Source: Axinella damicornis (taxonomy: Eukaryota > Porifera > Demospongiae > Axinellida > Axinellidae). From it: DNA of 64,000 nucleotides. Where the stretch lies: the NCBI GenBank assembly GCA_963931865.1, contig OZ007505.1, positions 5,389,273 to 5,453,272 on the forward strand. The letters are read 5' to 3'. Under the pieces are notes generated by a model. It was not told where the DNA came from. It was given only the letters and a program-made list of their open reading frames with translations, and searched no databases. Of the stretch, positions 13,002-24,135 are shown piece after piece (position 1 is the first letter of the stretch; the number at the start of each line of letters is the position of its first letter). The translations under genes and the position numbers were made by a program.

Positions 13002-14466
13002 CATTCACTTATGACAGTGTATACACCAATGCATGTTGTGGCTTGCACTCATTAATTTGGCTCAGACATACATTTAGGAGATTAGTAATCTCCAGTCAGA
13101 CCTAGCTGCTAAGTAACTGACATGGGAAAGAGATAAGTAGCACTGCATTACCTGACAGATTGCAATAGGGAGATGCATTGAGGATATTTTCTATTAAATC
13201 CACTGAAGTGCAGAACCAATCCTGATTGTTTCGTCCTATTATCTGGAATAATTCTGCATGAAGGAACACACACAACATCATCAAGTTGTCAGTAGGATAG
13301 TTGTCATTGTACTCTGTGTACTTGAATTCTTACCAATGAGAATGATATCAATAGTCAAAAAGATCCAAAATAAGGAGGAAGAAAAGACATCAATTATCTA
13401 AATATGCTGTGTAACTCTAGCAAATAACAGCAATTCCGAAACTCTTACCATGCACACATGCAGGAAAGAACTTAGGCTATCCATCAGTGCTACCCATACT
13501 TGATTTCTGGTGCTAGGTAATGTTACTGGCCCTGACAGCGAAAACATGACAGTCTTAGTCACAATGCCATTTTGTATACTGATTTCTACGTACACAAAGC
13601 CATAACTCACTATTCAGGAATGCAATACTGCAAATAGATTTCAAAATTGTTGCTGAACCTCCACTGCATTGTGCAGATTCAAATGCAATCTTGCATGGTA
13701 GCTACACTCACACATGGCTGGGAATAGTGACCATTCATGATCAGAGGCTAAGGTTCCCCCAAAGGGGGGGTAGAGGGGTTATAGCACACAATGAAGTCTC
13801 ATGAGTACAGTGGACCAATACTGTCAAGTACTAAGCTGTATGTCCTGTGTGCAAGTGGGCATGCAGTACATGAATTGGTGGGCTAGCTATAATCTTGTGA
13901 TAAAAGTTTATGTTTTTTTTGTCAGATATTCATTGTTGATATGTACGCCTAAAGTTATACACTACGTATACTATAGCGCATCATGGCAAGTACTGTGGTG
14001 CTTGTAATAGACTTACATTCGATTCCACTGAAGAGCTGCGATGACTAGAAATGCAATTGAATAGATGAGGGAAGTGCTTGTTGCTAAGTTCACTAATGTT
14101 TCCAAAGCACTTGAAGACCTGCTGGGCTCCCATATGCCACACTGAGGTCTGCAGGAATCCAGCTCTCTATGCAGATGGAACCCATCACTGCATTCCCTGC
14201 TGTAGTTTGAGCCTGTAGCACTGCAGTTTCCAGGACCGGATGGTGCAGCTAGACCACTCTCATTCAGTTGTGAAATCCCACTTGATTCTAGAGAAACGGA
14301 ACAATCATCAACAATGATTCAAAGGCAGTGTGGGCTACATGCAGTCTGAGCTACGTAGTATACATTATAGTGCAGTGAAATGTTGTAGTTTAATTGGTCG
14401 ATTGGAAGTTTCTAAATCTTGTATATACAGACATACAAGTATATCTTCTGTCTGTAAGCATGTACT

Positions 14467-14495
14467 TGTGACTATGGCCATACCGGTTTGTGAAA

Positions 14496-14530
<35 letters not shown>

Positions 14531-14806
14531 GTAAGTGTTCCATTGGTCAACTCAGCAAGGCAGTCATACAGCAACGATGAACTATAGTAGAGCTCCATAA
14601 CAATTGCTGAGCTAGCTACACTCCATACTAGCTAGCTACTGCACTGAAGCACTCGGGCTGGAGGCAACCAGTTTTGACTGATTCAGTCATCCCAGGGGGC
14701 TGGTATTAAGCAGAGGCAGTGCATTAGCTAAATGCTTTTCATGCAATATTTTCAGTGATCAGGAACCCCAGCCCCCCTTTCACAAACCGGTATGGCCATA
14801 GTCACA
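14467..14806. mobile_element. 340-bp MITE with G-run in its terminal repeat
   Basis: Left terminus TGTGACTATGGCCATACCGG continues tttgtgaaagg and then about 28 G. The right terminus is the inverted copy, with only six C (ccccccttt) in the matching place. So the long G run arose by expansion inside a transposon terminal repeat. No TSD seen. Confidence 0.8.
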
Positions 14807-16739
14807 CCAGCCGTATCAATGGCACCACCCTTGTTGTAGCCTAGCTCCATCCCATATTTCACACTTTTGCAAAGGTAACCAGCTCAAGGACTAGTTCAAT
14901 TCCTTAATGCCTCATAACATACTGACGTTCTGTACTAAGTTAGTAGTCTAGATACCTCAACCAAATTGGACCTATGTATATTTAGAAACCCTTGGGCCAT
15001 TACTACAGTGTACATGTAGCACCCCAGTTGCACGTATTCTGGACTGTACGGTCTTGCAGTAATTACATCATACATTTTTTCCTGTACAAATCTAGTGACC
15101 ACATTAGTTTCTCTAACTGCTTTCATTTCACCTATCACATATGGAAGGTTGGTAAGGTACCAATTACTGCACCAATGCAAGTTTTACCCATGTCTTCTGT
15201 GTACATCGAACAGTTTGGAGTAGTGCCTGTTAAATTCACAGTGTAGGCTTCTTCTCGGGGTTCCTGAAGGGAGCCAAATAATGTACATGTAAGTGTTGAT
15301 TGGTAGTGGTTGATCATTCCTGTGTATGACCTGGTCCATCACGGGACATCATTGCAATCATGTGATCATTACTCAATCTGTATACAGATTGAGTAGTTAA
15401 ATGATAGCACAGCTCTTTACCAACCATGGACATTGGAGGTAGCTTGTAACCCTAGACAACGGGTTTTTATCCTCCAGATTTCACACTGGAATTGCTTCTC
15501 AAAAACATACGAACACTGGACTTGTGCCACTGTGCTGTAGAAACCCTGCACAATCTAGTAGCCCCAGAGAGTAGTTAGAGGCATCCACACCAAAATTCAA
15601 CAGATTCCACCATCCGATCAAAACAGCAACTCGTGGTCAACATTCAATGACACCCTCAGCGCCTGACCTCGAGGCAGCTACGACAGAAAATATTGCGAAG
15701 GGCTTTCCAAAATTTTCAAGCAACGGTGAGTGGTGTACGACTATAGCTGTTTCAGAATGTTATGTATGACAGGTTATACCTCTAGAGCCAAAAAAGAGAG
15801 CAATACCAAACATGCAATGCACAGTGAAGTGGATGCACACTATCAGTGGAAGTCACACCCAATTCCAGAATGTAGACCTGCGCTAGCTCATCTGATGGTG
15901 ATAACTTTCTTGTGACAGGAGAACAAGACTATAGGCTCCAGATTCTACTATGATGATGACACAAAAGAACTGCACGATCTATTCCGAGGTTTCATAACCT
16001 TATGTGGTTCCTCATGAACTTTGTCGTGACACTTTCAAGAACTATCCCATGAACTAAGCACTGGAATCAATGGATGCACAAAGATATGTAAGTATGTTCT
16101 GTTACTCGGTTTGTTACAAACTTTGCCAAGTGCTGAACTGTTGCATATGACCATTTTCTGTTCGCTTTATTGTGCTCACTAACATACCCATAAACAGATT
16201 TCAATAATTAATATCACCTCCCAATATTTGGTTAAGATCTCTACAGCAACCAATTATTGGTTATTGGTCACAGCTCTAATGCATATGCAGGCTACACTCA
16301 GAAACTAGACAGAAATGGAAAGCCTGTACACATACCGGCAATGGTGATCTGAGAAGGGAGTAGGTAGAATGGGTGGTAGTAGCATCACAACCCAGACTGC
16401 CACAACTGCAAACAGGCATACAACATAGTAGACCACCATCCAAGTAGTTAGCCCCTCTCTTTGACTTGTGGGTGAGGGTAAGTAACTGTCCACAGCCCTT
16501 CCATGTGCCTCAGCTGGCTGGCTTAACTGGGTCTCCAGTTGTTGCACTTCACGGTCAGGAGAACTGTATATAGATAGAATTGTTCATTCTTTAGAGGTTT
16601 GGACTGAAATCTGTCAGTAGTGCTTTCTACTTTGGGATACGGTCAAGTTAATTAATGTTGGTCTTACCAATAGCGATGTACTAGCTTATCCCCAAACCAA
16701 GGCTGCACATGATTGGATTACACTAGCATTTCACAAAAG

Positions 16740-17069
16740 TAGAGCTGAGCGATATATCACAAAAATATTTTGCTATGTGTGTACCAGCAGCTGTTGTCTC
16801 TTTCTCAGCCTGCAGTAGATTACTGTACACTTTAGAATGAGTGTTTTGAAGATGCAAGATGGTTGAGTTGTCACATGCTTTCCACAGAGCTTGCAGTGAA
16901 CCAACGTTGCGCTTTTCTTGCTTAGCTCCAAGATCTCCCTGTCATTGGCGGGGAAACAACTGCTCTCACATCTTGCTTGTATAGCTCCCACCATTTCCAT
17001 CTGGGAGATCTTTGGCAGCTGCACACAAATGTGAATAAATGTGGTTATTGATAGTATCGCTCAGCCCTA
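16740..17069. mobile_element. hAT-like element carrying a BED-finger remnant
   Basis: Termini tagagctgagcgata and tatcgctcagcccta are inverted. Imperfect flanks (cacaaaag/ccaaaaac) may be a decayed 8-bp TSD. On the minus strand the interior encodes LVHCKLCGKHVTT, like the first Cys pair of a BED zinc finger, a domain usual at the N-terminus of hAT transposases. The rest of a transposase is absent. A solo end (gagctgagcgata) lies at 6,577. Confidence 0.55.
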
Positions 17070-18421
17070 CCAAAAACACTTTCAAATGTATTATTGAAAG
17101 CGATCCACGCTGAGGTAGGTTTGAGTTCTGGGACTGAGACTAGTTTGGTGCAATTAGCATGGTTTGCACACTATAAATATGATCTGTGAACATGCTACAA
17201 CACAAATTTAAGTGCACCTTTTCACAGCTAGTTACTTACATTGCATAAATACAAGCATTTAATGTACTTGATGTAGGACAAATGGCATCTGCAAGTCTTC
17301 ATCTGCAGCCATTACACATACTTATGAATAGTGGACAGTTCTGCTGGATGGAATACCATGCCTGGCATTGTGGGGCAAGAACGAGCGAGCAGTTTGTGGA
17401 TGAAACTGAAAAGTTTCATAAGCCTATGCAAAGTCTTTCTGAAGTGCCAAAGTCAACCGAGCCTTTGGAACCCCTCCTCAGGACCTGACCAGCACTCCTA
17501 ATGCTGGATAACTATCAATAACGAGAGAGTAATTCGTAACTAGTTACCAATCACAGAAAATGGAACAGAAAACAGAGCATAAAACAGACAGACAGACTAG
17601 CAACACAGGGAGGAAAAATCAGCTAAACTGCATCACAAATGGTGTACTTGGCAGAAATTACGTTCCTATACTTCTTACAGTATTCCATCCAGTATTCTAT
17701 TCTAGTGAAATGGTCGCTCCACTGATTCCTAACAGTAATTTTCACAACTAGCTGATATTGATTACCTGACATAAAATTTTATGGGGGGAGTGACTGAGCA
17801 GGACCCAGTGTCATGGTGCAATTTACACACTAGCGGCCAAAACCATAAAGCAGATATCCATGAACTAGAGGGGCCGCTCTAGTGCTCAGCAAGTAACATG
17901 TGATGTTAACTTTCAGCGATATTCCTATAAACGTGCTAGCTCCCCCTAACAACTTAGACGGAGTTTACAAGCCTCTCCAAGTACTTGGATGGCACCCCCA
18001 TTTTAGTGGAAGTAAAAAATAACTTAGCTACAGCCCTGCTCACTTTATAGCTTTGAGCTCTGGGGCTTGCTGAATAGCCGCTTCACAGGACTGTGAGAGT
18101 GACCTTTTGCGGTTTGGAGGCAAATCACCAATGTATTCTCCACCCTCTAGCTGCTTCTCCGTTGGTTCGATTTCCATAACTAAGCAGTTGACCAGGCATT
18201 CCTGAAGGATGGTTGCCACTGACCATAACTTGGATGGCAAGAAGTGTTAGCTATGCATATGAATTCAAAGCAGCATTAGGTATAGCAAAAGTGTTTGGAG
18301 CAATAGTGCATAAACTTACATCAAATAAAAGTTCACCCGGTGATATGTGTAGACAAATTTGCTGAGTGACAGGCTACTAATAATTATGAGATTATTAAAA
18401 CTAACAAAAGGTGTGTAGCTA

Positions 18422-18478
18422 TAGTCTCGTGCCCAGCCCTTCACACGCACCCCGCGTGGACGTCTGGGCATGAGACTA
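18422..18478. mobile_element. 57-bp foldback at the SDR stop codon
   Basis: TAGTCTCGTGCCCAG..CTGGGCATGAGACTA hairpin. Its last three bases (cta, TAG on the minus strand) are the stop codon of the SDR gene. Confidence 0.85.
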
Positions 18479-21292
18479 GTGTGACTTGTCCGAGCTGTTT
18501 AATCTGGCCATTCTGGTGCTGATCTTCCACAGCTTTTCAGCAGCTTCTTGGTTGAGATGAGGAGGGAATGGTGGATCCTTCATCTTGCAGTCCACAAAGT
18601 GCTTTCCGGACACATCCTTTACCTCCTCTGCCCCGGAACAGTAGATGCTGGTCTGAGCCCCTTGCCAGGGACTTTTCAGGAGCAGCAGCGCAAATGGATA
18701 GATGAGAATCTGAAGCCGAACAAGGACAGATTAGAAAAACATGTAGCTGTACAACCACATTCATACATCGATCCACAAATGGACAGTGTTTCATGTGATC
18801 TATCCATAGAGTTGTATCACATTTGAAAAGGATGTATATACCGTATGGCCGGAAAATTTGGTGGGAATTAAATTTGGTGGATTAGAGCTGTGAATTGCAT
18901 TTGGTGGATTAAAATTTGGTGGATTTGGAATTTTGCAGAGCGAGAATGACGTCATACTAACCGCACAGCATACGTGGCCGCAGAGCGCTAGGTGGTTTTA
19001 CATGCGAAACTTGTGTCAGTAGGCTGCGATGGAGTCCGAGTTTGCAGTGGAGAGCTGTGTTCGAGGTACCACGTCTACAAAAACCTCTGAGATGCGAGTG
19101 TAGGAGAGGAACTGCCGTGCAAGTGGTAACAAAAAGGACCCATACACAGTAGCGGTGATGCGAAGGAGCACCATCGTCGGCCATGTATCAGCTGCTTGCT
19201 CGCTGATTCTTGCAGATCAGCTGCTTGCTCGCTATTTTTGGCGGATCAGAGACAGAGGTACTATTGTGCGTGCGCGAGAACTCGAGTGTCGCTATGAGAC
19301 CCCGCCCACATGCACGTCATGACAAAATATTGGTGGAATTTAATTTGGTGGTGCATTCATAATCCGCCAAACCGCCAAATTAAATTCCCCGCCAAATTTT
19401 CCAGCCATATGGCCACAAAACTGTCAACCACACTCCCACAACTTGTGATGAACCAGAACTATATATTACCTCTTTACGTACTTACCTGAAAATATCCATA
19501 CCAGTAGTCCAAATAGCGGCCAAAATCATTCCTAACAATCCCTGGATGGACAGTGTTAACAGTCACGTTTGTACCTGCCAGCTTTTGGGCAAGGTGCTGG
19601 GACGAAAGTTACACTCCTGGTATAGGAAAAATTGTGCCGCGTAATTACACTCCTGGTAGGGGAAAAATTGTGCCGCGTAAATAAATAATTAATTAATATA
19701 ATATAATGTTTGAGTACTTAGGATTGGCCTACATAGATTCTGACTACACCGCCGTGATCGCTATCAAGCACTGACCTGAATGATAAAAGTTGGTGCTGAA
19801 ACTCACCTTGGTGGCTGAGATACAAGCGCTTTTGTCTCGCCGTTGGCCACCATTGCTCGAGCGCTCTCTTCGACTTCCGGTGGCAGTACAGCCCTCGGGA
19901 AAGGCACACGAAGATTCTGACCACACGGTCGTGATTGCTGTCGTTCACTGACACTTGCATGCCAAAACTCACCGTGCTGGCTAAGTCGTAAGTGCTGTAA
20001 TAATGTCTTGCCTTCCTTTTGGCCGCCATTGCTCGCGATCGACTGAGCGCGGTTGCCACGTGGCATGTGCGTTAATTGGAACGAATTGCGCTACGGCGAG
20101 GCAACGCGGGGTTGCAACGGCTACCAGGAGTGCGGTTGCCCCTCGATAAATAATTAATTAATATAATATAATGTTCGAGTACTTAGGCTTGGCCTACAGA
20201 AATTGTGACTACACCGCCGTGATCGCTATCATGCCCTGACCTGAATGTAAAAAGTTGGTGTTGAAACTCACCTTGGTGGTGGAGATATGAGCGCTTTTGT
20301 CTCGCCGTGGCTGCCATTGCTCGAGCGCTCTCTTCGACTTCCGGTGGCAGTACCGTTCATAGGAAAGGCACACGAAGATTCTGACCACACGGCCGTGATC
20401 GCTGTCGTTCACTGACGCTTGCATGCCAAAACTCACCGTGCTGGCTAAGTTGTGAGTGCTGTAATAATGTCTTGTCTTCCTTTTGGTCGCCATTGCTCGC
20501 GATCGACTGAGCCACGTGGCATGTGCGTTAATTAGAACGAATTGCAATAATTAGCTTCGCTACGGCGAGGCAACCGCGCCGCGGGGTTGCAACGGCTACC
20601 AGGAGTGCGGTTGCCCCTCGAATAATAGCAAGTTTACTTTGGATAACAGCCTTCACACGGTTGTAAGACTCATCACTGTTTATATCATCAAAGTTGATTC
20701 TCCCCAGCCATGATGGAAAATCAGCAGCAACATTCACAATCCGAGAAGCCGGAGCCTCCTTCAGGCGCTCCAAGAGGAGATTTGTCAGCAGGAAGTGGCC
20801 CAAGTAGTTCACTCCGAAGTGCATCTCAATCCCATCCTTGGTTCTCCAGAGGGGAAGCATGAAGACTCCAGCATTGTTTATGAGGATGTCAAGCTGCTTC
20901 TCTTGTTTAAGTATCTGCTTAGCAAAGTCATGAATGGAGGCAAACGATGCTAAGTCCAACTGATGAAACACAATGTTGTCATTATTGCTTCTCTTGCGAA
21001 CTTCCACAGCAGCCATTTTACCCTTCTCAGGACTGCGGCAGGCCATGATTACTCTCGCATTCCTCCTAGCCAAGTCTACTGCTGTCTCCTTTCCAATCCC
21101 AGCATTGGCCCCAGTGATCACTACCGTCTTTCCACTGAGCACAGCCCTTGATCTGCAGACTCCACCCATTGCATACCTCCGCAACAGATACACCCCAGTG
21201 AAGGCACATAGCGTAGCTGTACCCACCAAGACATCAAAGGTGAGTGATAGAGGGAACTTGGCCATCGTTACTGTGGTAAAAGCACCATACAT
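18476..21292 (-). CDS. Retinol-dehydrogenase-like SDR, catalytically degenerate and interrupted
   Basis: Classical SDR of the RDH11-14 type. Exon 1 (about 20627-21292; alternative Met at 21265) has an N-terminal membrane segment, the cofactor motif TGANAGIG and NNAG. Exon 2 (19496 to about 19609) carries the family block NTVHPGIVRNDF. Exon 3 (18476-18709) has LKSPWQGAQTSIYC and the stop; exon 2-3 phase is 0/0. Two catalytic residues are missing: the strand that normally ends NVSS reads NVAAD, and the YxxxK site reads AVIQSK, so Ser and Tyr are gone while Lys remains. Between SKLA and QHLAQ about 1 kb of repeat is inserted; I found no in-frame splice across it. So this is either a pseudoenzyme with an unrecognised intron or a decaying gene. 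The expected membrane-associated retinoid/steroid oxidoreductase activity is unlikely. Confidence 0.7.
18836..19415. mobile_element. ~575-bp MITE with long inverted termini, in SDR intron 2
   Basis: Left end taccgtatggccggaaaatt then tggtgggaattaaatttgg; right end ccaaattaaattccccgccaaattttccagccatatggcc (listed in two parts) is its inverted copy. tttggtggatt repeats occur inside the left arm. No coding capacity recognised. Confidence 0.75.
19610..20625. repeat. Tandem duplicated repeat inside the SDR coding exon
   Basis: Two ~460-bp units (19,680-20,130 and 20,150-20,615) share attaattaatataatataatg, the nnctacaccgccgtgatcgc block and the end taccaggagtgcggttgcccc. Each unit is itself two diverged halves (ctgactacaccgccgtgat versus ctgaccacacggccgtgat). 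At the left edge an inverted, shortened terminus (cactcctggtataggaaaaa, then cactcctggtaggggaaaaa) is present twice. It separates SDR codons SKLA and QHLAQ, so it is a recent insertion plus duplication. Confidence 0.75.
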
Positions 21293-22269
21293 GTAAAGTT
21301 AGAGAATGTCTACTGCATGTTCACACATTCCAGTGCTCAACAAACTAGCTAACAAAGTGAGTCTCAAGATCAGCTGCAAAGTTGATCAGACAGGTTGCAA
21401 CCACTTTAGTGAAGGTTCCATCTGACTCAGTACAGATGTAACCTACCAATAACACCCTGGTGTTAGACGACAACTTCAACTGGTCTCAACTGGTAGAGCA
21501 AAGGCATCTATATACAGCACGAAATACTCTGTACCATGATTACCATTTTGGAGAACATGCAACTGCCATGTATATTGTGTTCCAAGTACGTTCTATGTAC
21601 CTACTGCGACAGTTGACACAGTAGTACTTTGTAAGTTCCGAGCTGCTTGCGTTTCTAAGATCACTGTAGAAATTACTACTTTCTTGCCATACACTCTTAT
21701 GAAAGAAGCGGAGTATAACGGAGGGTGTTTCGGTTGTTTTATGGCCGGTGACGTCACTTGCAAGTGCTCTATGCCAGCACTGGCAGTCAGTCCATGGTCC
21801 ACCCACAGCTGATAACGATAAGCAAGGACAGAGTTCATCTAGGTTTTGCCCTCAATTCCTCATGATCGAAATCAGACTGAACATCTTTGCTAAATTCACT
21901 TCTGCTGGCCTCAGCCTTGATATTCTGATCACCAGTAAATCGGCTTCTCTTCCATAGGGAGTCTAAGCGCTGCTATGAGCGCTTTCTTGCTCCCTGGCTG
22001 CTGCAAGGCTTAACTGTGACGCACATGGTAACGCATGGAAATTTTTTTATCTGGGCTCAAGCATGATTTAACCTGGTCTCACATAGTCAGTCTCTTGCAC
22101 GGAAAGAGGAGTCTGGTTATCTGCCCATCTACGACTTGTTCCCACAGCAGGTGGCGATAGTATTTATGGTGTAACCACAAAGTTTACATTACAGAATGGA
22201 TTCTCTACTTAGTGCCACTTCTTACATTTAATTAGTGATCGCCACTGTCGCCACCAGGTGAGGGTGTAG

Positions 22270-22650
22270 TCTCGGAACCAGACCCTTCGTGCGGGGGAGG
22301 AGGAAAGGGTCTGGGCACCATCTTACATTCGAGTTGTCCCCAGGTCGGAATGTTGACCTAACGAATCAGAAGCGTTGATTGCGAATGACGTCAGGGAAAT
22401 GATTTTTCTCCAGGCCGGCTTTCGGTCCAGTGACTAGACATGGCGAATCGCTGTGCCGTACCGCGTTACCCGCGAGTGACTGACAAAAGTTGAGGAGAGC
22501 AACAAGCAGGTCGACTGTGATCGTACGCGTGGTATCGCAGTTGATTGCTAATTACCACACATAATTACGTTCCGTGAGGACAACTTGAATGTAGGAACGT
22601 GCCCAGACCCTTTCCTCCTCCCCCGCACGAAGGGTCTGGTTCCGAGACTA
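22270..22650. mobile_element. ~380-bp MITE, TAGTCTCGGAACCAGACCC family
   Basis: Left arm TAGTCTCGGAACCAGACCC then ttcgtgcgggggaggagg; the right arm is its reverse complement ending GGGTCTGGTTCCGAGACTA. The short hairpin at 40,450-40,498 is a deleted relative, and the ccagaccc..gggtctgg core is shared with the 60.5-kb minisatellite. Confidence 0.85.
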
Positions 22651-23033
22651 GTGAGGGTGCTGTATATGCACTCTCCTTTCTGTGCGAGAGTCTGGCTACG
22701 CGAAACTAGGAACGGCCCAAGATGGCTCAGGTGTGGCTATGCCACTGGCTTACTCAGTGCGTCTGGTCCTCCTGGTTTTTTTCAGTTATGCTAACCTCAC
22801 TCATGGATTATGGAGTGGTCTAATTATACTTGAAAATCACACAATTGACTGGCAATAATTTTGCATAACATAGGTAGACTACAAGTTGATACACAGCACA
22901 GACAGTGACAAGGCAAGGCTTACCTGTATATCAACGGCACACACAGTTTTCAACCACACTGCACCTGTGCACTGCAAACAGTATTGACTGCCACATGTCC
23001 GGACGTCCGTATATTGTATTAGTCCGTACATTG

Positions 23034-23387
23034 TAGTGCTGGGCGATACCAAGTACAAGGTATCGATACTACCGATACCAGGATCCAGGATTGTGGTATC
23101 GAGTACTGAGACTGGTATCGATCGATACTGAGTACTGTACATTATGTGACCACGGCACGTGCTAGAAGCAGAATCTGACTCTGAGTCTGATCTATATCTA
23201 ACGCCTTAGCCTTGTAGAAGAGAAAATCCTGTCTTCATGTGTACATGTTGCTTTCTTGGACAAAAATTATCGTCATTAATGAAGGGGGTTGACCTTGAGA
23301 TTGGTATCGGTATCGGTATCGGTATCGGTCGATACCAGCAAAAAAGTATCGGTATCGAAATTCAAAATGTGGTATCGCCCAGCACTA
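23034..23387. mobile_element. hAT-type MITE with perfect 8-bp TSD
   Basis: Termini TAGTGCTGGGCGATACC and GGTATCGCCCAGCACTA are inverted, and GTACATTG flanks both sides (23,026-23,033 and 23,388-23,395). The interior has (ggtatc)n repeats at 23,304-23,330. No transposase. Confidence 0.92.
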
Positions 23388-24135
23388 GTACATTGTAGTC
23401 ACAGCTTCGTATTATGTGACCTCTGACCTCTGACCGTATTGTTTTCACGTGAGCATCATTTGGAAGACGGCCATCGAACTTCACTGCCACACTGGCGACA
23501 ACTCGGTGTCTGACAGTCAGTGCTGAACGTCACTCTTCACAAGCTATGTCAGGTTGATTCATGGAATGGTAAGATTATGATTTGTACGCTTTATACACTG
23601 TTGAACTCCTGAGAGACTCTGAATAGCTGTGAGAGTGCACAGATATTATAGCGCACATCCCTCTGCTATCCTTCTGGCACTGTGGAACTTCCTCGCTGAG
23701 TAAATGCAGCTGTCAGATCTCAGAAAGAAAAGTTCAGGTGTTTCTGGACGGTGGAGGTAGTCCCAGATTCAAAGGGGTCGTCCCTAGTCTTGCGGGCCAT
23801 ATTTTCGCAAGGGGAAAAGACTGTCTGGTCACTACAGGCAGGCACTGCCAGAATGTCGGCAGCACCATTCAGATTCGAGAACGTTTAACTGTCTGCATGA
23901 TCGGTACTGATTCAAGTGAGAATAGATTTACAAGCTAGATGTCCTTGACAGCTGCACAACACACACAACAGTTGCTTCTGATCACTAACGTGGTACTACA
24001 GCTGTGCAGTCACTGTAGTTGCCTAAATCCTCGTGACTTTGTTCCCCCCACCCCCTTTCCTCGTCACCCACACGTACACAGCTACAGCTACCATGCTTGC
24101 CAGATCGTAGGAGAGTTGCTCCAGAACAATTAGAC

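Larger units (their letters stand above)
11251..18177 (-). pseudogene. Orphan 7TM receptor copy B (disrupted duplicate)
   Basis: Exon-by-exon duplicate of copy A: 18044-18177, 16336-16563, 15161-15330, 14017-14287, a damaged exon 5 at about 13334-13377, 13152-13253, 12530-12860, and a further TM exon at 11251-11388. Exons 1-4 remain open and in phase. Exon 5 has lost about 20 nt including the acceptor AG, and upstream AGs would bring in an in-frame TAG. Exon 7 has a 1-nt deletion at about 12,672, giving a stop after NLAFDMEQ. An in-frame 9-nt deletion is also present. The exon at 11251-11388 starts MNCSDEEV, contains one membrane segment and ends before GTAAGC; it is probably TM7, but its acceptor is uncertain and a TM6 exon was not found. 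Alternative: a functional gene with a different exon choice, which I consider unlikely. Confidence 0.65.
21300..24135. other. Intergenic, repeat-rich; no gene recognised
   Basis: Upstream of the SDR on the minus strand and of STRAD on the plus strand, so both promoters should lie here, but I see no defined promoter motif. Contents are two MITEs (22,270-22,650; 23,034-23,387). Open frames at 21,540-21,957 and 23,738-24,133 match nothing I know. Confidence 0.55.

Noticed and set aside
17282..17751. Plus-strand frames of 63-68 codons
   Set aside because: No homology recognised, no splice support, located between duplicated receptor exons on the other strand.
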